The notes below the pieces were generated by a model. That model did no database searches and had not been told where the DNA came from. It was given only the letters and a program-made list of their open reading frames with translations. From positions 436,001 through 500,000 of the forward strand of contig JAQFVV010006653.1 of NCBI GenBank assembly GCA_028023455.1: a DNA stretch of 64,000 nt. The letters are read 5' to 3'. Of this stretch, positions 24,222-34,985 are shown piece by piece. The position numbers and the translations under genes are program-made. This DNA comes from Epiperipatus broadwayi (Eukaryota > Onychophora > Udeonychophora > Euonychophora > Peripatidae). Numbering within the stretch: the first letter of the stretch is position 1; each line of letters opens with the position of its first letter.

Positions 24222-24620
24222 GTTAATCGGCCTTTGACATGTGCTGTTTAAACATGTTACTAACTCACTGATGTCATAGTGAGTATGCAGGATACCCTCA
24301 AACCTGAATGCAAGATAGAGTCTTTTAAAAGATAAAAACAGCTAGCTATATTATCTTTGTACCTAAATGCAATTATGTAGGCCAATCTGAAGCATTTTGG
24401 AGTGAGAACATGAATGTTTAATCTTTGTAACTTTATGTCCATTGCATTCCAAAATGCTTAGATTGGCCTATAGAATTGTATTTAGGTACAAATATAAAAT
24501 AGCTATTCTTATCTTTTAAATGTCTTTATCTTGTATTTGAGTTTGAGAGTGTTCTGCATACCCACTATAACATCGATGAGTTAGTAACATGATTAAACAG
24601 CGCATGTCGAAGGCTGATTA
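24222..24620. mobile_element. Family E foldback element
   Basis: The left arm (aatcggcctttgacatg ... gcattttggagtg) and the right arm (ccaaaatgcttagattggcc ... catgtcgaaggctgatt) are imperfect inverted repeats of about 190 bp around 24425. There is no coding sequence. Related fragments lie at 32830-32960 and 57760-57960. Confidence 0.65.
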
Positions 24621-24790
24621 CCTTCTGATTTAAAATTAAAATAATTAAATAAAATATCTTATTTAAAAAATAATCGGTACTAGACCTGCTATGCCTTTTT
24701 ATATCAGTACAAGTCCATTGATAACTTTCTAATCTTGTGATGTTGTCAAATAATGTGTACACCAGAACTTCTGACAAACTCATATGGTAA

Positions 24791-25089
24791 ATTCACCAAA
24801 ACAGATCACTTGTACACATTATTTTAGGATATTTTCACAAGATTTAGAAGGTTACCAGTGGATATGTATTTGAGAAGGTGTAGCAACTCCATTATGGACC
24901 TGAAAAAGTATCTTTTTAATAATATGAAAAGTATACATAAATTCACCAAAACAGATCACTTGTACACATTATTTTAGGATATTTTCACAAGATTTAGAAG
25001 GTTACCAGTGGATATGTATGTGAGAAGGTGTAGTAACTCCACTATGGACATGAAAAAGAATCTTTTTAACAATATGAAAAGTATACATT
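24791..25089. repeat. Two tandem copies of a 150-bp unit inside the Merlin element
   Basis: Units start attcaccaaaacagatcac at 24791 and at 24941, exactly 150 bp apart, and differ at only a few positions. A diverged inverted match (aagtgga, tgtgtacatgttattt) lies near the other end at 27020-27120, so this is the transposon's subterminal region, duplicated on one side. Confidence 0.75.
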
Positions 25090-25204
25090 TGTGCAAACAC
25101 ATTATGATTTTAAATAAAAAGAGGTAGTTGTGACTTTTAATTATAGCACTTTATGTCATCACAGCCCCCCCACACACACAAACTTTGGCACTCTGCCATC
25201 ATAA

Positions 25205-25540
25205 ACATGGCCTGCAATTCCCTAATTTTATAATTAAAAAATACAACATATATTCAGTATGGCATGAAATTACAAAATGAAAACCAAAGCAAAATTACAC
25301 ATGGCCACCAATTCCTAAATTTTACTTAAAATTAAAAAATACATATATTAATTCTGGCATGAAATTACAAAAGGGACACTAAAGCAAAATTGACAAAAAA
25401 TAATACTGCATAAGCAAATGAAATCAACTTAAAATTAAAAAATACTGTCTATTATGTCTGGCAGAAAATTACAAAATGGACACTAAAGCAAAATTGCCAA
25501 AAAAATAATACTACATAAGCAAATTAAATTGCTTAAAATC
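25205..25540. repeat. Imperfect ~115-bp tandem repeat inside the Merlin element
   Basis: Three diverged units share ggcatgaaattacaaaa, actaaagcaaaattg and aataatactgcataagcaaa. They lie between the 3' end of the transposase remnant and the duplicated terminal region. Confidence 0.6.
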
Positions 25541-25799
25541 AAAACATTCTTATCATGTATATATATAACATGAGTTATCATGATGAAACAGTTGTTTGTC
25601 TCTGTAGAAGTTCTCTGAACATTTCTACATTTTAAGTGGATTTTCTTTATATCTGTGTCAAATATTTGAGTCTGAAATGTGTTTCAGTGATATAACCCTG
25701 CATGGGATCTTGATTGAGAAATGTTAATAACTAAATGTATTTTGTTAAAACAAAAAAAATGAAATTAGTACATTTTTATTAAAGTGTAAAATAAAATTA

Positions 25800-26680
25800 C
25801 TAAATTTTTATCTAAACAGATATGTTGTGGACTGATTTTTTTAATATTGTCCATAATGCAAAGGAATATGTTATCATTTTTGTGCAGGCTCTGCTACATA
25901 AATTCTGCCAAATAGTAATCTAGGTGCTGGTGTGCTGTTCCTCGGTGTTATTTATTATGTCATTTCACTGAATCCCAAAGTCTTTCAGTGTGAATATTGG
26001 TTTCTGGATTCACAAAATTGTATTTATGATTTACATGAAAATGGTCATAGCCAGCAGATTATAGTTCATCACTTTTATATGCTTTCCAAAAGTCTGAATA
26101 AATTGTTGAGCTTTCTTCAACATTTTGTTTGATGGCTTCCATCAGAATTGCCACTGTTCTGTCATCAATTACCATGCTGAAACACTCATCCATCTCCGTG
26201 CATAAACCACCAAACATCCACTATTCCAGAAGTATTCATCCAGTTTGATTTTTTCTCTTTGTGAAAAGGCTCTTGTCAATTTCAATGACTTTGTTTGGGC
26301 CTCCAATTTTACATTTTTCTTGGACTAACAAAGTAGTGGCACAAACTTTTCACATATAGTTGTTTCAGTCTATTACTGTTAAATCAAGATGTAATTTTTC
26401 CTATTCTAAGGATGTTAATTGCAAGTCCAGCTGTAAATTAATTATAGCACCATCAGAAACATTATTCTGGAAATCCTCCAATCATATTCCTTTATGAAGG
26501 CCTATTTTACTATTGCATCCTTAAATGTTACAATGCTATTGTTTGTCCAAAATGTGTATGTAAAGGGTCATAGCATTCCTGTTTAGGCATTTTTTCAGAT
26601 GGTAGGATTTCTTTTTCTTGAAAGTACTGAACCACATTGATTTCAGTAGTGGGTAAATCTCAAATTTTCATCATTTTGTA
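25800..26680 (-). pseudogene. Merlin transposase pseudogene (DDE, IS1016-like)
   Basis: The minus-strand reading, across several frames, begins INVVQYFQEKEILPSEKMP (Merlin N-terminal segment) near 26640. Further on are TVIDWNNYMCEKF, GGPNKVIEIDKSLFTKRKN, WMFGGLCTEMDECFSMVIDD and RTVAILMEAIKQNVEESST. Next comes IYSDFWKAYKSDEL, then the HFHVNHKYNFVNPET segment, IHTERLWDSVK and DYYLAEFM. Catalytic residues fall at D (26275-26277), D (26092-26094) and E (25984-25986), with 61 and 36 codons between them. Merlin usually reads EIDES; here the E after D1 is K. Stops and frameshifts interrupt the chain, so it cannot act in cis. Confidence 0.85.
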
Positions 26681-27170
26681 CTCTAACAAAAAATAAAAAA
26701 GAGTATAGTATAAATCAAAAAATTAAATTAAAATGAAAAATTACATGTATTCACTCATTTAAAATTGAAAATACTACATCTGTATAATTCTATAAAATCC
26801 AAAAAAGGCATATTTATCTGCTGTAACAAAAAAAGGAAAAAGTATGTTGTATAAATCACAAAATGAAAAGTACATGTATTTACTTACTAAAGATCAAAAA
26901 TAATATACTAAGAAATAAATGAAAGCATTATGAAATAAAATCCAAAAAAGGCAAACACTTTGCCCAATGAAATCTGGACAATAAATCATGTGTCTAATAA
27001 GCAAACAGTGATCAAAACTTTGAAAGTGGAATTTTATCACTTTGTCAGAAGTTCCTGTGTACATGTTATTTAACAAAATCATAGGGTTTGCTTGATGGGA
27101 TCACAAGATTAGACATTTGTCATGGATGTGAAAAGATATAGCAGGTCTAATACATAAGTATCAAATAATC

Positions 27171-28632
27171 TTATCTATTTACTTTAATTAGTATTAACTC
27201 CATTTTTTAAACTTATATAATTAACTATTATGAGATTAAAATTATGTATATACTATATTTTATATATAAACATAAATGCCTTTTGAAAATACAATAATTT
27301 AAATGTGGAATATTTTGAATTGTAATATCTGAATACTACTTAAAAACTAACAATTATGATTTGTACTTATTGTGTGTAGTAATTTAATGAATAATCATTA
27401 TAATTTTTAATAGGTTTCCATTTCATCATTTTTATGGTTCTGTCATTTATTTTCTCTAGCTCTTGAAAAGCAATGAATGGAAAATTCATTGGATTCATAA
27501 ACTTCTTATAATTTAATGAAAGGTTCATAAAATTTCAATTTATGCTTTTACAAACTATGACGAATTAAAATTCAGCTAGAATTTTAGTATTTCTTAACAT
27601 ATCTCAAATTTTGTTTTTGCCAAGTGTTACATAGGTGTTTTTACATTATCCCCAATTAACTGCATTTTTACTCTGATAAATGTATGTGTAAGTAGGTTAA
27701 ACAACATTTAAAATAGACCACTGTAAGCTAAGAAATTATTCAGAAATTTTTCTTAATGGATCAGTAAAGAATAGACATTACTCACTTGACTTGCCAATTA
27801 TCATATTAAAAGTAATTAAGCATTTTTCTATATTCATTTTACTCTCTAGTTAAGCTAAGGATATCTAAATACCCATTGATTTAGAATATTGGATAGTTAG
27901 CTAATGAGGTTAAAAACTTTTAATTGGAATGTTAAAAAATATCCAAGTTTTACTTAGTATGGATTTGAATTCAAATCACAAGCCTGCATGTAGATTTATT
28001 ATCCATTCACCATGAGGACATACGTATTTTTAAAAAAAATCAAATCTAGAAATTATGTAACTTATCTTCATAATTATGTATATAACTTATTTCCATAAGT
28101 CAGGATTGCTTATATGCTAGTTTTGTTAAAGTTTATTTCAATATTGACTCCAAATTGCTAAATATTTTCATTAATTTTTTGCCAGATGTATTGTTCATGT
28201 ATGTGGATATATAAAATATATCTGATTTTTTGTTTCCAGAACTTATCATTTTATATTAGAAATCATAATATATTAGCAAAACCAATCTTTTTGAAAAGCC
28301 CTTTTTTAAAAGAGACTTTTTGAATTAGCCACTTAAATCAAGGAGTGAAAACACTTCATAGCCTGTAATAGTTTGACATTGATTTTTTTCAACTCTTGAT
28401 GGAAATTTATTAAAATTCAGAATGGAGGTGGCATGTCTATAATGTGATTTTAGTTTCTAAAATTCTCCACAATGTTTAAAAATTTGTAATCATGTTCTTT
28501 ATATATAAATTAATTTTTTAAATCTTTATTTTATATTAATTATAAATAAAATCTAAAAATGTGTTATTTTCAAACAAAGGCCAAGGATTTTCTTTTTTAA
28601 AAAAATTATTTTCTATATATAATACAGTACTT
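27171..28632. other. AT-rich DNA, nothing recognised
   Basis: No supported feature. Confidence 0.5.
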
Positions 28633-28744
28633 TAGTATTAGACCTGCTGTGAAATATCACAGCTGTACTGGGTTAGAGTTCTGGTTAGGTTTAGAATTAG
28701 GTTAGGGTCCAGGTCGAGTTTCATCACAGCAGATCTAATACTAA
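28633..28744. mobile_element. Merlin-type MITE, about 112 bp
   Basis: Terminal inverted repeat ttagtattagacctgctgtg against cacagcagatctaatacta. The termini match the Merlin ends at 24679 and 27151 (tagacctgct). The interior is short, G/T-rich, with repeated ggttag motifs. It is nonautonomous and could have been mobilised by the Merlin transposase. Confidence 0.7.
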
Positions 28745-29584
28745 AATATCATAGATAGTCCTCAAAAATCGTTTTATATTAATCTAATTTTATAATACTC
28801 ATCATCAAATTATTAATGTTAATACAATAATTCCAATTTATTAATTCAGTTTTTTTATATTTATTCTATAGCAAAAAAGAATTGTTTTTTTAATATATAT
28901 TTTTAGCTTGAATTCTTATTGTTAAATATTCATAGTTATCATTGTTTTTTATTTAAAACTATGATAACACCCTCTTTAAAAGGTAATACTGATATATAGC
29001 GAAAACATTGAATATTATGATTGCCTTTGATATTTTTTCCATGTATGAAGGAGTATTAATATAGTCTTTAATTTATTATATTTTTTTGATTTCCCATTTT
29101 GCTTTTGTCACTTTATATATATAACAGATGTTGAAATCTGATTCTATTTATATTCTAGAATATAGATTTTTTTTAAAATATATTTTTCCATGTAAAGAAT
29201 TTCAAATGTTTGATAATTCAACAAAAAAAAAATATTACTAGTATTATTGTAAAAGTATTAGCAGAAACTAGACTGTTTGCAATTCTCTGTGATCTAACTT
29301 CTGTTTGAAGATTGTCTTCTTAACTAAGTCTTTTTCTCACAAAGCTTTATTCTTATCGGGGGGGGGGGTCACAACCTACAGTTTAAAAGAAACAAAATAA
29401 AATTTTAGAAAGAGATTTGATTAATTAAAATACAACGATAAAAAAAAACTATACCGAAATATTGGAAATTTAGGATTATGTATAATCTGTGAATGCATAA
29501 AAAATTATGGTCTATAATAATTTATAAATTTCTATACAATAAAATTTTAAAATCAACTAAATTTCATATACATGATCAAACTAA
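28745..29584. other. AT-rich DNA with a poly-G run
   Basis: Contains an 11-G run near 29359. Otherwise nothing recognised. Confidence 0.5.
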
Positions 29585-29749
29585 TAAAAAATATAGTCAA
29601 ATAAAAAATAGTCATAGATCACATGACCCCATTCTCTTAAGCTTGTAAGATATAAATAATGAGCATTGCCAATTGCTCAACAAGCTTTGTGATAAATGCT
29701 TAGCCAGAGAAAGCATTTAAAATATCTCTGTCAGGAATCCCCCCCCCAA

Positions 29750-29792
29750 ACCTCTGACTATGGTTTCATGCTTTGGCACTCCTCAGAAAGGT
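29750..29792 (-). ncRNA. Hammerhead ribozyme motif, family C, complete
   Basis: Minus strand: stem I ACCTTT (29792-29787) with AGAGGT (29755-29750), 6 bp with one U-G. CTGAGGA follows (29786-29780). Stem II is GTGC/GCAT with a CAAA loop (29779-29768), then GAAA (29767-29764). Stem III has 2 bp with a 4-nt loop, and the GUC cleavage triplet ends at 29756. Every invariant core position is satisfied (N7 is G). Confidence 0.75.
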
Positions 29793-30192
29793 GCTAGGTT
29801 AGCTTCAGACACTAGATCTAAAAATACCAACCCAAAGCCAGCATTTATCTAAACATTGTCTACTGAGTGGAAAATCAGAAATTTTCAGACACTTACATGT
29901 CTTCAAACTCAACTGTCCAACTCAAATAGCTATATGGGGCTGAGAGATCTCCAGCCAAACCATATATTAGTGGTCTTAGAAATATAACATCGCATAAGAC
30001 TTAAAGCAGGGACTATAAATAGTCAAATAAAAAATAGTCATAGATCACATGACTCCAGACCCCATTCTCTTAAGCTTGTAAGATATAAACAATGAGTATT
30101 GCCAATTGTTCAACAAGCTTTGTGATAAATGCTTAGCCAGAGTTTAGGATTTAAAATATCTCTGTCAGGAAACCCCCCCTAGCTACCCTAGT

Positions 30193-30235
30193 ACCTCCCT
30201 GAGAAGTGCCAAAGCACGAAACCATGGTCAGAGGT
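30193..30235 (+). ncRNA. Hammerhead ribozyme motif, family C, one core change
   Basis: Stem I ACCTC/GAGGT has a single inner mismatch. Stem II is GTGC/GCAC, four perfect pairs including the canonical G-C at 10.1-11.1, with a CAAA loop. GAAAC is followed by the self-complementary ACCATGGT and C30229. The core reads CTGAGAA, so G8 is A, which should abolish cleavage. Confidence 0.6.
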
Positions 30236-30369
30236 TGGGGGGAGGGGTTTCTGACAGAGATATTTTAAATGCTTTCTCTGGCTAAGCATTTATCACAAAG
30301 CTTGTTGAGCAATTGACAATGCTCATTGTTTAATAAAGAATATGTTACAGAATAATGTTTATAAATAAT

Positions 30370-30723
30370 CAAAGTCATATATCACATGAATCAATTTTTA
30401 AGCTTGTAAATAAAAAATAAAGAGCTCTGCTAATTTGCTCTAACAAGCTTTATTGATAAATGCTAGCTAAACAAAGCAGTTCAAAATCTCTATCTTGAAA
30501 ACGACTCCTTAACCTTAGACTAATGGTTTTATGCCTTGGAACTGGTCAGTGAGGCACTAGGATAGTTTCAGACATCCTAGCACATAACTGAGGAGTGCCA
30601 AAGCATGAAACCATTGGTCTGAGGTTAGGGAGTGATTTTCAAGATAGAGATTTTTAACTGCTTTGTTTAGCTAACATTTATCAATAAAGCTTGTTAGAGA
30701 AAATTAGCAGAGCTCTTTAATGA
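30370..30723. mobile_element. Family C foldback element with 11-bp target duplication
   Basis: Exact repeat ttataaataat at 30359-30369 and 30724-30734. The two arms are inverted around 30570. The plus arm has an intact hammerhead core (30576-30629). The minus arm has a damaged one near 30505-30560 (CTGACCA, AAAA). Outer ends share tcacatga and agagctct with other family C copies. Confidence 0.7.
30576..30629 (+). ncRNA. Hammerhead ribozyme motif, family C, core intact, interrupted stem I
   Basis: CTGAGGA (30588-30594), stem II GTGC/GCAT with a CAAA loop, GAAAC (30607), stem III ACC/GGT with an ATT loop, GUC triplet ending at C30619. Proximal stem I pairs poorly (ATAA with TGAG). A distal CCTA/TAGG helix could close it across an internal loop. 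Confidence 0.62.
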
Positions 30724-30734
30724 TTATAAATAAT

Positions 30735-31223
30735 TGTATTTTTTTCAAAATAGCATCCAGATATAATGGCAAATGCAGCTTCATCTTTTCATAGAAGAAT
30801 TAAAGATGTTGACTGATGAAGTAACTACCAGAAATTTGATCCTATTAATAAATGATAAAGTAAAAAAATGATAAATTTAAATATAAATAATTTTAATTTT
30901 ACAAATATCCAGGATAAGGTTAATCAGCCTTAAAATAGCTCACCATAGAACAAAGATATCTGCGATATCCATTCATCCCTTATCCCATCAAAGTGGAACA
31001 GTGCATGGTAAAGCATTCTCCAAGTTTGTCAAGATTTTGGTGTTATCCTTGTTTCATTTTCTAATGAAGAAAGCTAAATTTCCATTGACCAAATAAAACT
31101 TACTAAGTTAGCTATCTTGAATAAAAATGTTAAACTTGTTTGAAACCTAACTTGGATTCAAACTCCAGAGCACGAACTTGATGAGTTAGTTTGTTAATCA
31201 CTTCGTCAAGAAAGTTTTTTAAT
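30735..31223. other. AT-rich DNA, nothing recognised
   Basis: A chance hammerhead-like core at 30812 was considered and rejected. Confidence 0.5.
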
Positions 31224-31237
31224 TCAAAAATATATTA

Positions 31238-31717
31238 AAACAGGAAAAACTCTCCATATAGTAGCACCACTCAGTGCAAGTTGAGTAATCAATCAATGGA
31301 TGCCAGAAGGCTTGTGCATAAAATCCCCATCTAATGCCTACTCATCCAATATCCCCAGACTAGTTTCTGGCTTGTGGCCTTTATCAGTGAGGAGCCTTGG
31401 ATCAGAGAGCACTGCACCTAGATCTTTTGTAGTTAAGTAGATATAAAAGGTGCCTGCTGGAGAGTTGCATTAGATCCTAAGATCTAGGTGCAGTGCTCTC
31501 AGATCCAAGGCTCTTCACTGACGAAGGCCACAAGCTAGAAACTAGTCCAGAGATATTGGATGAGTAGGCACTAGATGGGGATTTTATGCACAAGTCTTCT
31601 GGCATCCATTGATTACTCAGGCTTGCATTGAGTGGCAATACGTATAGAGAGTTTTGCCTGTTTTAATAACAGTTATAAGCAAGCATAGGAAATGGTGATC
31701 ACGTGATGTTGATTGGC
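31238..31717. mobile_element. Family A foldback element with exact 14-bp target duplication
   Basis: Exact repeat tcaaaaatatatta at 31224-31237 and 31718-31731. The minus arm carries a hammerhead with G8 changed to A (31352-31393, CTGATAA). The plus arm carries one with intact core but two mismatches next to the cleavage site in stem I (31512-31553). The arms meet around 31430. The 3' end is gtgatcacgtgatgttgatt. Confidence 0.8.
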
Positions 31718-31731
31718 TCAAAAATATATTA

Positions 31732-32020
31732 CTCACTAATTTGCATACCAATTTGACATGAAACAAATATATCTAATAATGATTTTGGAGTGATTTCATT
31801 TTCTGTAAACATTGTGGTCAAAATTTAAATTTTTTATTTATTTTTTATCACTTACTTACTGTATTTACTTAGTGCCATCATGATTCAAATCAAATAACAG
31901 GTTTTGATGACACTTTTATTGTACAATCTGAAAATGGTCATTAAAGATTATTTGTTTGACATTTATTAGTACATTATTTTACCATTATTTTACTATGTCA
32001 ATTTTAAGTAATTTATGAAA
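31732..32020. other. AT-rich DNA, nothing recognised
   Basis: No supported feature. Confidence 0.5.
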
Positions 32021-32034
32021 TAATAATAGTATTT

Positions 32035-32233
32035 AACCATAAAAACATCACATGATCACCATTCACCACAAACTTTTGAAACAATAGCAAACTCCCCAAA
32101 CAGTTGTGTCCCCCAATTTAGGGATTTTGAATGAGTAGGAACTAGATAAGGATTTTATGCACAAACTTTCTTGCATTCATTGGTTACTAAGGCTTTCACG
32201 GGGTGGCACTATTGTATGGAGAGTTCGCTACTG
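32035..32233. mobile_element. Family A deletion derivative with exact 14-bp target duplication
   Basis: Exact repeat taataatagtattt at 32021-32034 and 32234-32247. It starts with the catcacatgatcaccatt terminus and contains gagtaggaactagataagg and gattttatgcacaaac, but the ribozyme region is deleted. Confidence 0.75.
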
Positions 32234-32247
32234 TAATAATAGTATTT

Positions 32248-33389
32248 CTTACAGAGCAAGTTTGGAGTAGGTTATAAATGTTGTTGGGGTTTTTCTTTTT
32301 TTGTTCATACATAGGTGTTTATATGCATAGATGTTTTTGCATATATAAAAGCATGTCATGTGTACATGTATATGCATCTCCTTATACAAGCATGTGCCTA
32401 TATCTACACATATGTTTGTTCTTTATGAATCCTTACTATTTTGTTTCAAAACTATTTTGCATATTTAATTATAAGAAATTATTTTTCACATTTTTTTTTA
32501 ATTTTATACATATAATAATTATCTTATTCGTATGTCAGTCTATATATAATTGGAGTAACATCTAATCAATATTTCTAATCTTTATTATTTTATAAATTCA
32601 TTCAAATTCTTTTTATCTGTAGTGTTATGATTTTAGATAATAATAAAACTACATATAAGAATGACGTATTGTAAATTCTAGAAAATTTTGCAAGCATCAT
32701 TCATTCAAGCATAGTAAAAGTAATTTAAAGTGATCGCTTAACATCTTCATGCTCTCATTCCTAAATGCTTAATATTTACCCATACATAAATGTTTGGGTC
32801 AAAAAGATAGATGGATTTATTTTATCTTTTCACAAAGACTTTATCTTGTGTTTGGAAGTGAGAGTATTAATTTATAGTTAAAAATCTACAAAGCGCATGT
32901 GCACTAGCTTAATGGCTGATTATTACCATTACAGTTTATAAAAACATAGCACTATATAAAATAAATATCTCATTTACATATGTTTAATTTTTAAAATAAC
33001 AAATATTTCAAATAAATTGTGAATTCTAAAAAGAATTTACACAATTACAATGTTTAAATAAATTTATAAAATATGTGAAAGTAAAATATTTTTTAATGAT
33101 TACACATAATTACAATAATTTAAAAACAAGGGTATGAATATTTTGTGAGACCTAGAAAAATACTAAAATATAAGATGAATGGAAGAATATGGAAATTAAA
33201 AACTATGAATCAGACATACAGGAATAAACCTGCAAATAGTTTTCTCTTGAATTGATAATGCTGAAAAATATGAGTAAAATGTTTATTATTATATTATTGT
33301 TAGTATATTATCCTGTTGTATTTATGCATCTCAATAATGTAAAAAGATTATTCAGGTTTAAGTCTAAATATTAAAATTATATTAATACC
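32248..33389. other. AT-rich DNA with a family E fragment
   Basis: 32830-32960 matches one end of the family E foldback (atcttgtgtttggaagtgag, gcgcatgtgcactagc). The 95-codon ORF at 32278 resembles nothing known. Confidence 0.45.
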
Positions 33390-33490
33390 AGTAACATCAC
33401 ATGATCTCATATGCTTTCAAGAGCAGTTATTTTGTAACACCATATCCACTGATTACTCAAGTTTACAGCAGATGGCGTTAGAGTAGAATG
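33390..33490 (-). repeat. Diverged family A 3'-end fragment
   Basis: aacatcacatgatctcatat followed by cactgattactcaag matches the outer part of family A in minus orientation. Confidence 0.45.
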
Positions 33491-33819
33491 AAGATAACTA
33501 TCCTTGAAATAAATAGTGTTAAGAGTGAAAAGTAATAGTAAATGACTTATTAATGATGATGAAGGATTATCACTAGTCATAGTATTCTATTGTCTAGTTA
33601 ATTTCATTAGCCTTCACATAGAGAACTCAGTATACTTACATTTTATTACAATTATGTGCAATCTTTCTGAAATATTATTTATTTAAAATGATGATATTAA
33701 TAAGACAATGATTTTAATTTCTCATTTTAATACAAATATTAACTTAATCTATATGTACCTATAAATTTCAAGCAATTACTCGTTTTCACTTTTATAATAT
33801 CAATTTTAAATGGGAATGT

Positions 33820-33955
33820 AAACTAGAAAACTTCTCCATACAATAGTGCCATGCAGTGCAAGCCAGAGTAATCAATGGATTGGACTACTGTATGGAGTTT
33901 TGCCTGTTTTTACAGCTTGAGCAAGCATAAGAAATGGTGACCATGTGATGTTTGC
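33820..33955. mobile_element. Short family A deletion derivative
   Basis: The outer minus end (aacttctccatacaatagtg, gagtaatcaatggat) is joined directly to the plus 3' end (ctactgtatggag, then gtgaccatgtgatgtttg). No ribozyme remains. Confidence 0.6.
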
Positions 33956-34469
33956 GGTCAGAACCTTTGATGTATGTATGATCATCTCTTTAATTAATCA
34001 GAGATGAAGATTATATTATATTTTAAATGTTTTTTATAATTATAAAGCTAGTTTACTTTGAATTTGTAATTTCTGCTGACTTTATAAGTATACTGTATTT
34101 TCTATTGTTTTACGTGGTTTACATTTTAACTAATGCAGACAATCAATGTATCCTAATTTTTTCTCTTAGTATTTTTGTTAAGTTACTGCTAATGGCAGTA
34201 ATAAAAATGTTTCATAAATAGATAAATAGTTTCAAGCCTGAAAATATGTTTTTGTAAAATTTGCTTTGTAATATTTTTTTTAAAAAAACAGCTTTTGTTG
34301 TATTACAATTTTCTTTAATGAATTATAAATAGAAAGGAAATCAACTTATTGCTGTTTTTAATTATTTTTTATCTAATTATCCAGAAATAAAACCATCAAA
34401 ATATAATATGATCACCACTGAATATACTACTTACACATACTGTTAATAGGAGTAATGTGATGTAATGTA
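33956..34469. other. AT-rich DNA, nothing recognised
   Basis: No supported feature. Confidence 0.5.
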
Positions 34470-34890
34470 CTGTAGCTTCTCCTTAAACGGAGTCAAGAAT
34501 CTCTCAACAGTTATTCCCAGAGAAACCTGTTAGCCACTTTATTTTCAATTCCTCAGTCTAAGTTTCCCCATATTCTGCTCCATCCCATTTCCACAACATA
34601 ATTTTTGTCAACTCTATGACCTTTATATCTAAATCCCCCATATCTTTTCCCAAACCCAGCATAAAAACCAATAATCCACTTTCTCTATAATCACTTTTTT
34701 CATATTTATTCTTCTATAACTTCATTATATGTGCCCTTTCTGTTTTCAAGCATTTACCTTCAATTAACAGATGCTTAATATTTTCTATTCCTTCCTTACA
34801 TAATTTACAGACTAAATTACCCATATTTTTCCACTTACATATATATTCTCTTGTTGCTAATGATCCCGTTGGAGCCTTAAACAATAAACT
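34470..34890 (-). pseudogene. LINE polymerase C-terminal remnant with CCHC-like finger
   Basis: The minus strand from 34890 reads FKAPTGSLATREYICKWKN, then CKLCKEGIENIKHLLIEGKC, then MKL, stop, and LLVFMLGLGKDMGDLDIKVI. The Cys-x2-Cys, His and Cys arrangement is the post-RT zinc motif of several LINE clades. This copy differs in sequence from the one at 16.8-17.7 kb. It is 5'-truncated, and its upstream end abuts a family A ribozyme fragment. Confidence 0.55.
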
Positions 34891-34894
34891 ACTT

Positions 34895-34985
34895 TCCTTA
34901 CATTCCCAGACTAATTTCTAGCTTGTGGCTTTCATTAGTGAGGAGATTTAGATTTGAGAGCACTGCACTACTGTATGGAAAGCTT
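34895..34985 (-). repeat. Family A fragment with degraded hammerhead
   Basis: The motif at 34903-34944 on the minus strand has CTAATGA (G5 changed), stem II AGC/GCT, GAAAT and an AGTC triplet. Stem II again shows the AGC/GCT paired variant. It ends with ctactgtatggaaagc, so the middle is deleted. Confidence 0.55.

Larger units (their letters stand above)
24676..27162 (-). mobile_element. Merlin-superfamily DNA transposon
   Basis: It encodes a decayed Merlin transposase on the minus strand. The ends are inverted: actagacctgctat near 24679-24692 and atagcaggtctaat at 27138-27151. An 8-bp direct repeat aaataatc at 24668-24675 and 27163-27170 fits the 8-9 bp target duplications of Merlin, though in such AT-rich DNA it could be partly chance. 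Subterminal direct repeats occupy 24791-25089, and diverged ~115-bp repeats lie at 25205-25540. Confidence 0.7.
29585..30340. mobile_element. Family C composite of two minus-oriented starts and an inverted plus half
   Basis: The start segment (tagtcaaataaaaaatagtc, then atagatcacatgac) occurs at about 29594 and again at about 30018, a spacing of about 424 bp, so two units are in tandem. The second unit turns back on itself around 30180, with a plus arm carrying ggtttctgacagagatattt and the 3' end to 30335. Hammerheads lie at 29750-29792 (minus, intact) and 30193-30235 (plus, one core change). The unit also has ctatatggggctgagagatc near 29930, shared with 11060. Confidence 0.7.

Noticed and set aside
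28670-28715. Telomere-like repeats (ggttag motifs)
   Set aside because: Only a few irregular motifs inside a short MITE; no tandem array.
29359-29369. Poly-G run as a G-quadruplex regulatory element
   Set aside because: A homopolymer run of 11 with no conserved context; similar runs near 30240, 60840 and 62292 look like simple-sequence drift.
30812-30842. CTGATGA...GAAATTTGATC as another hammerhead
   Set aside because: Stem I does not pair and stem II has two pairs at best. It lies outside the repeat families, so chance is the simpler explanation.
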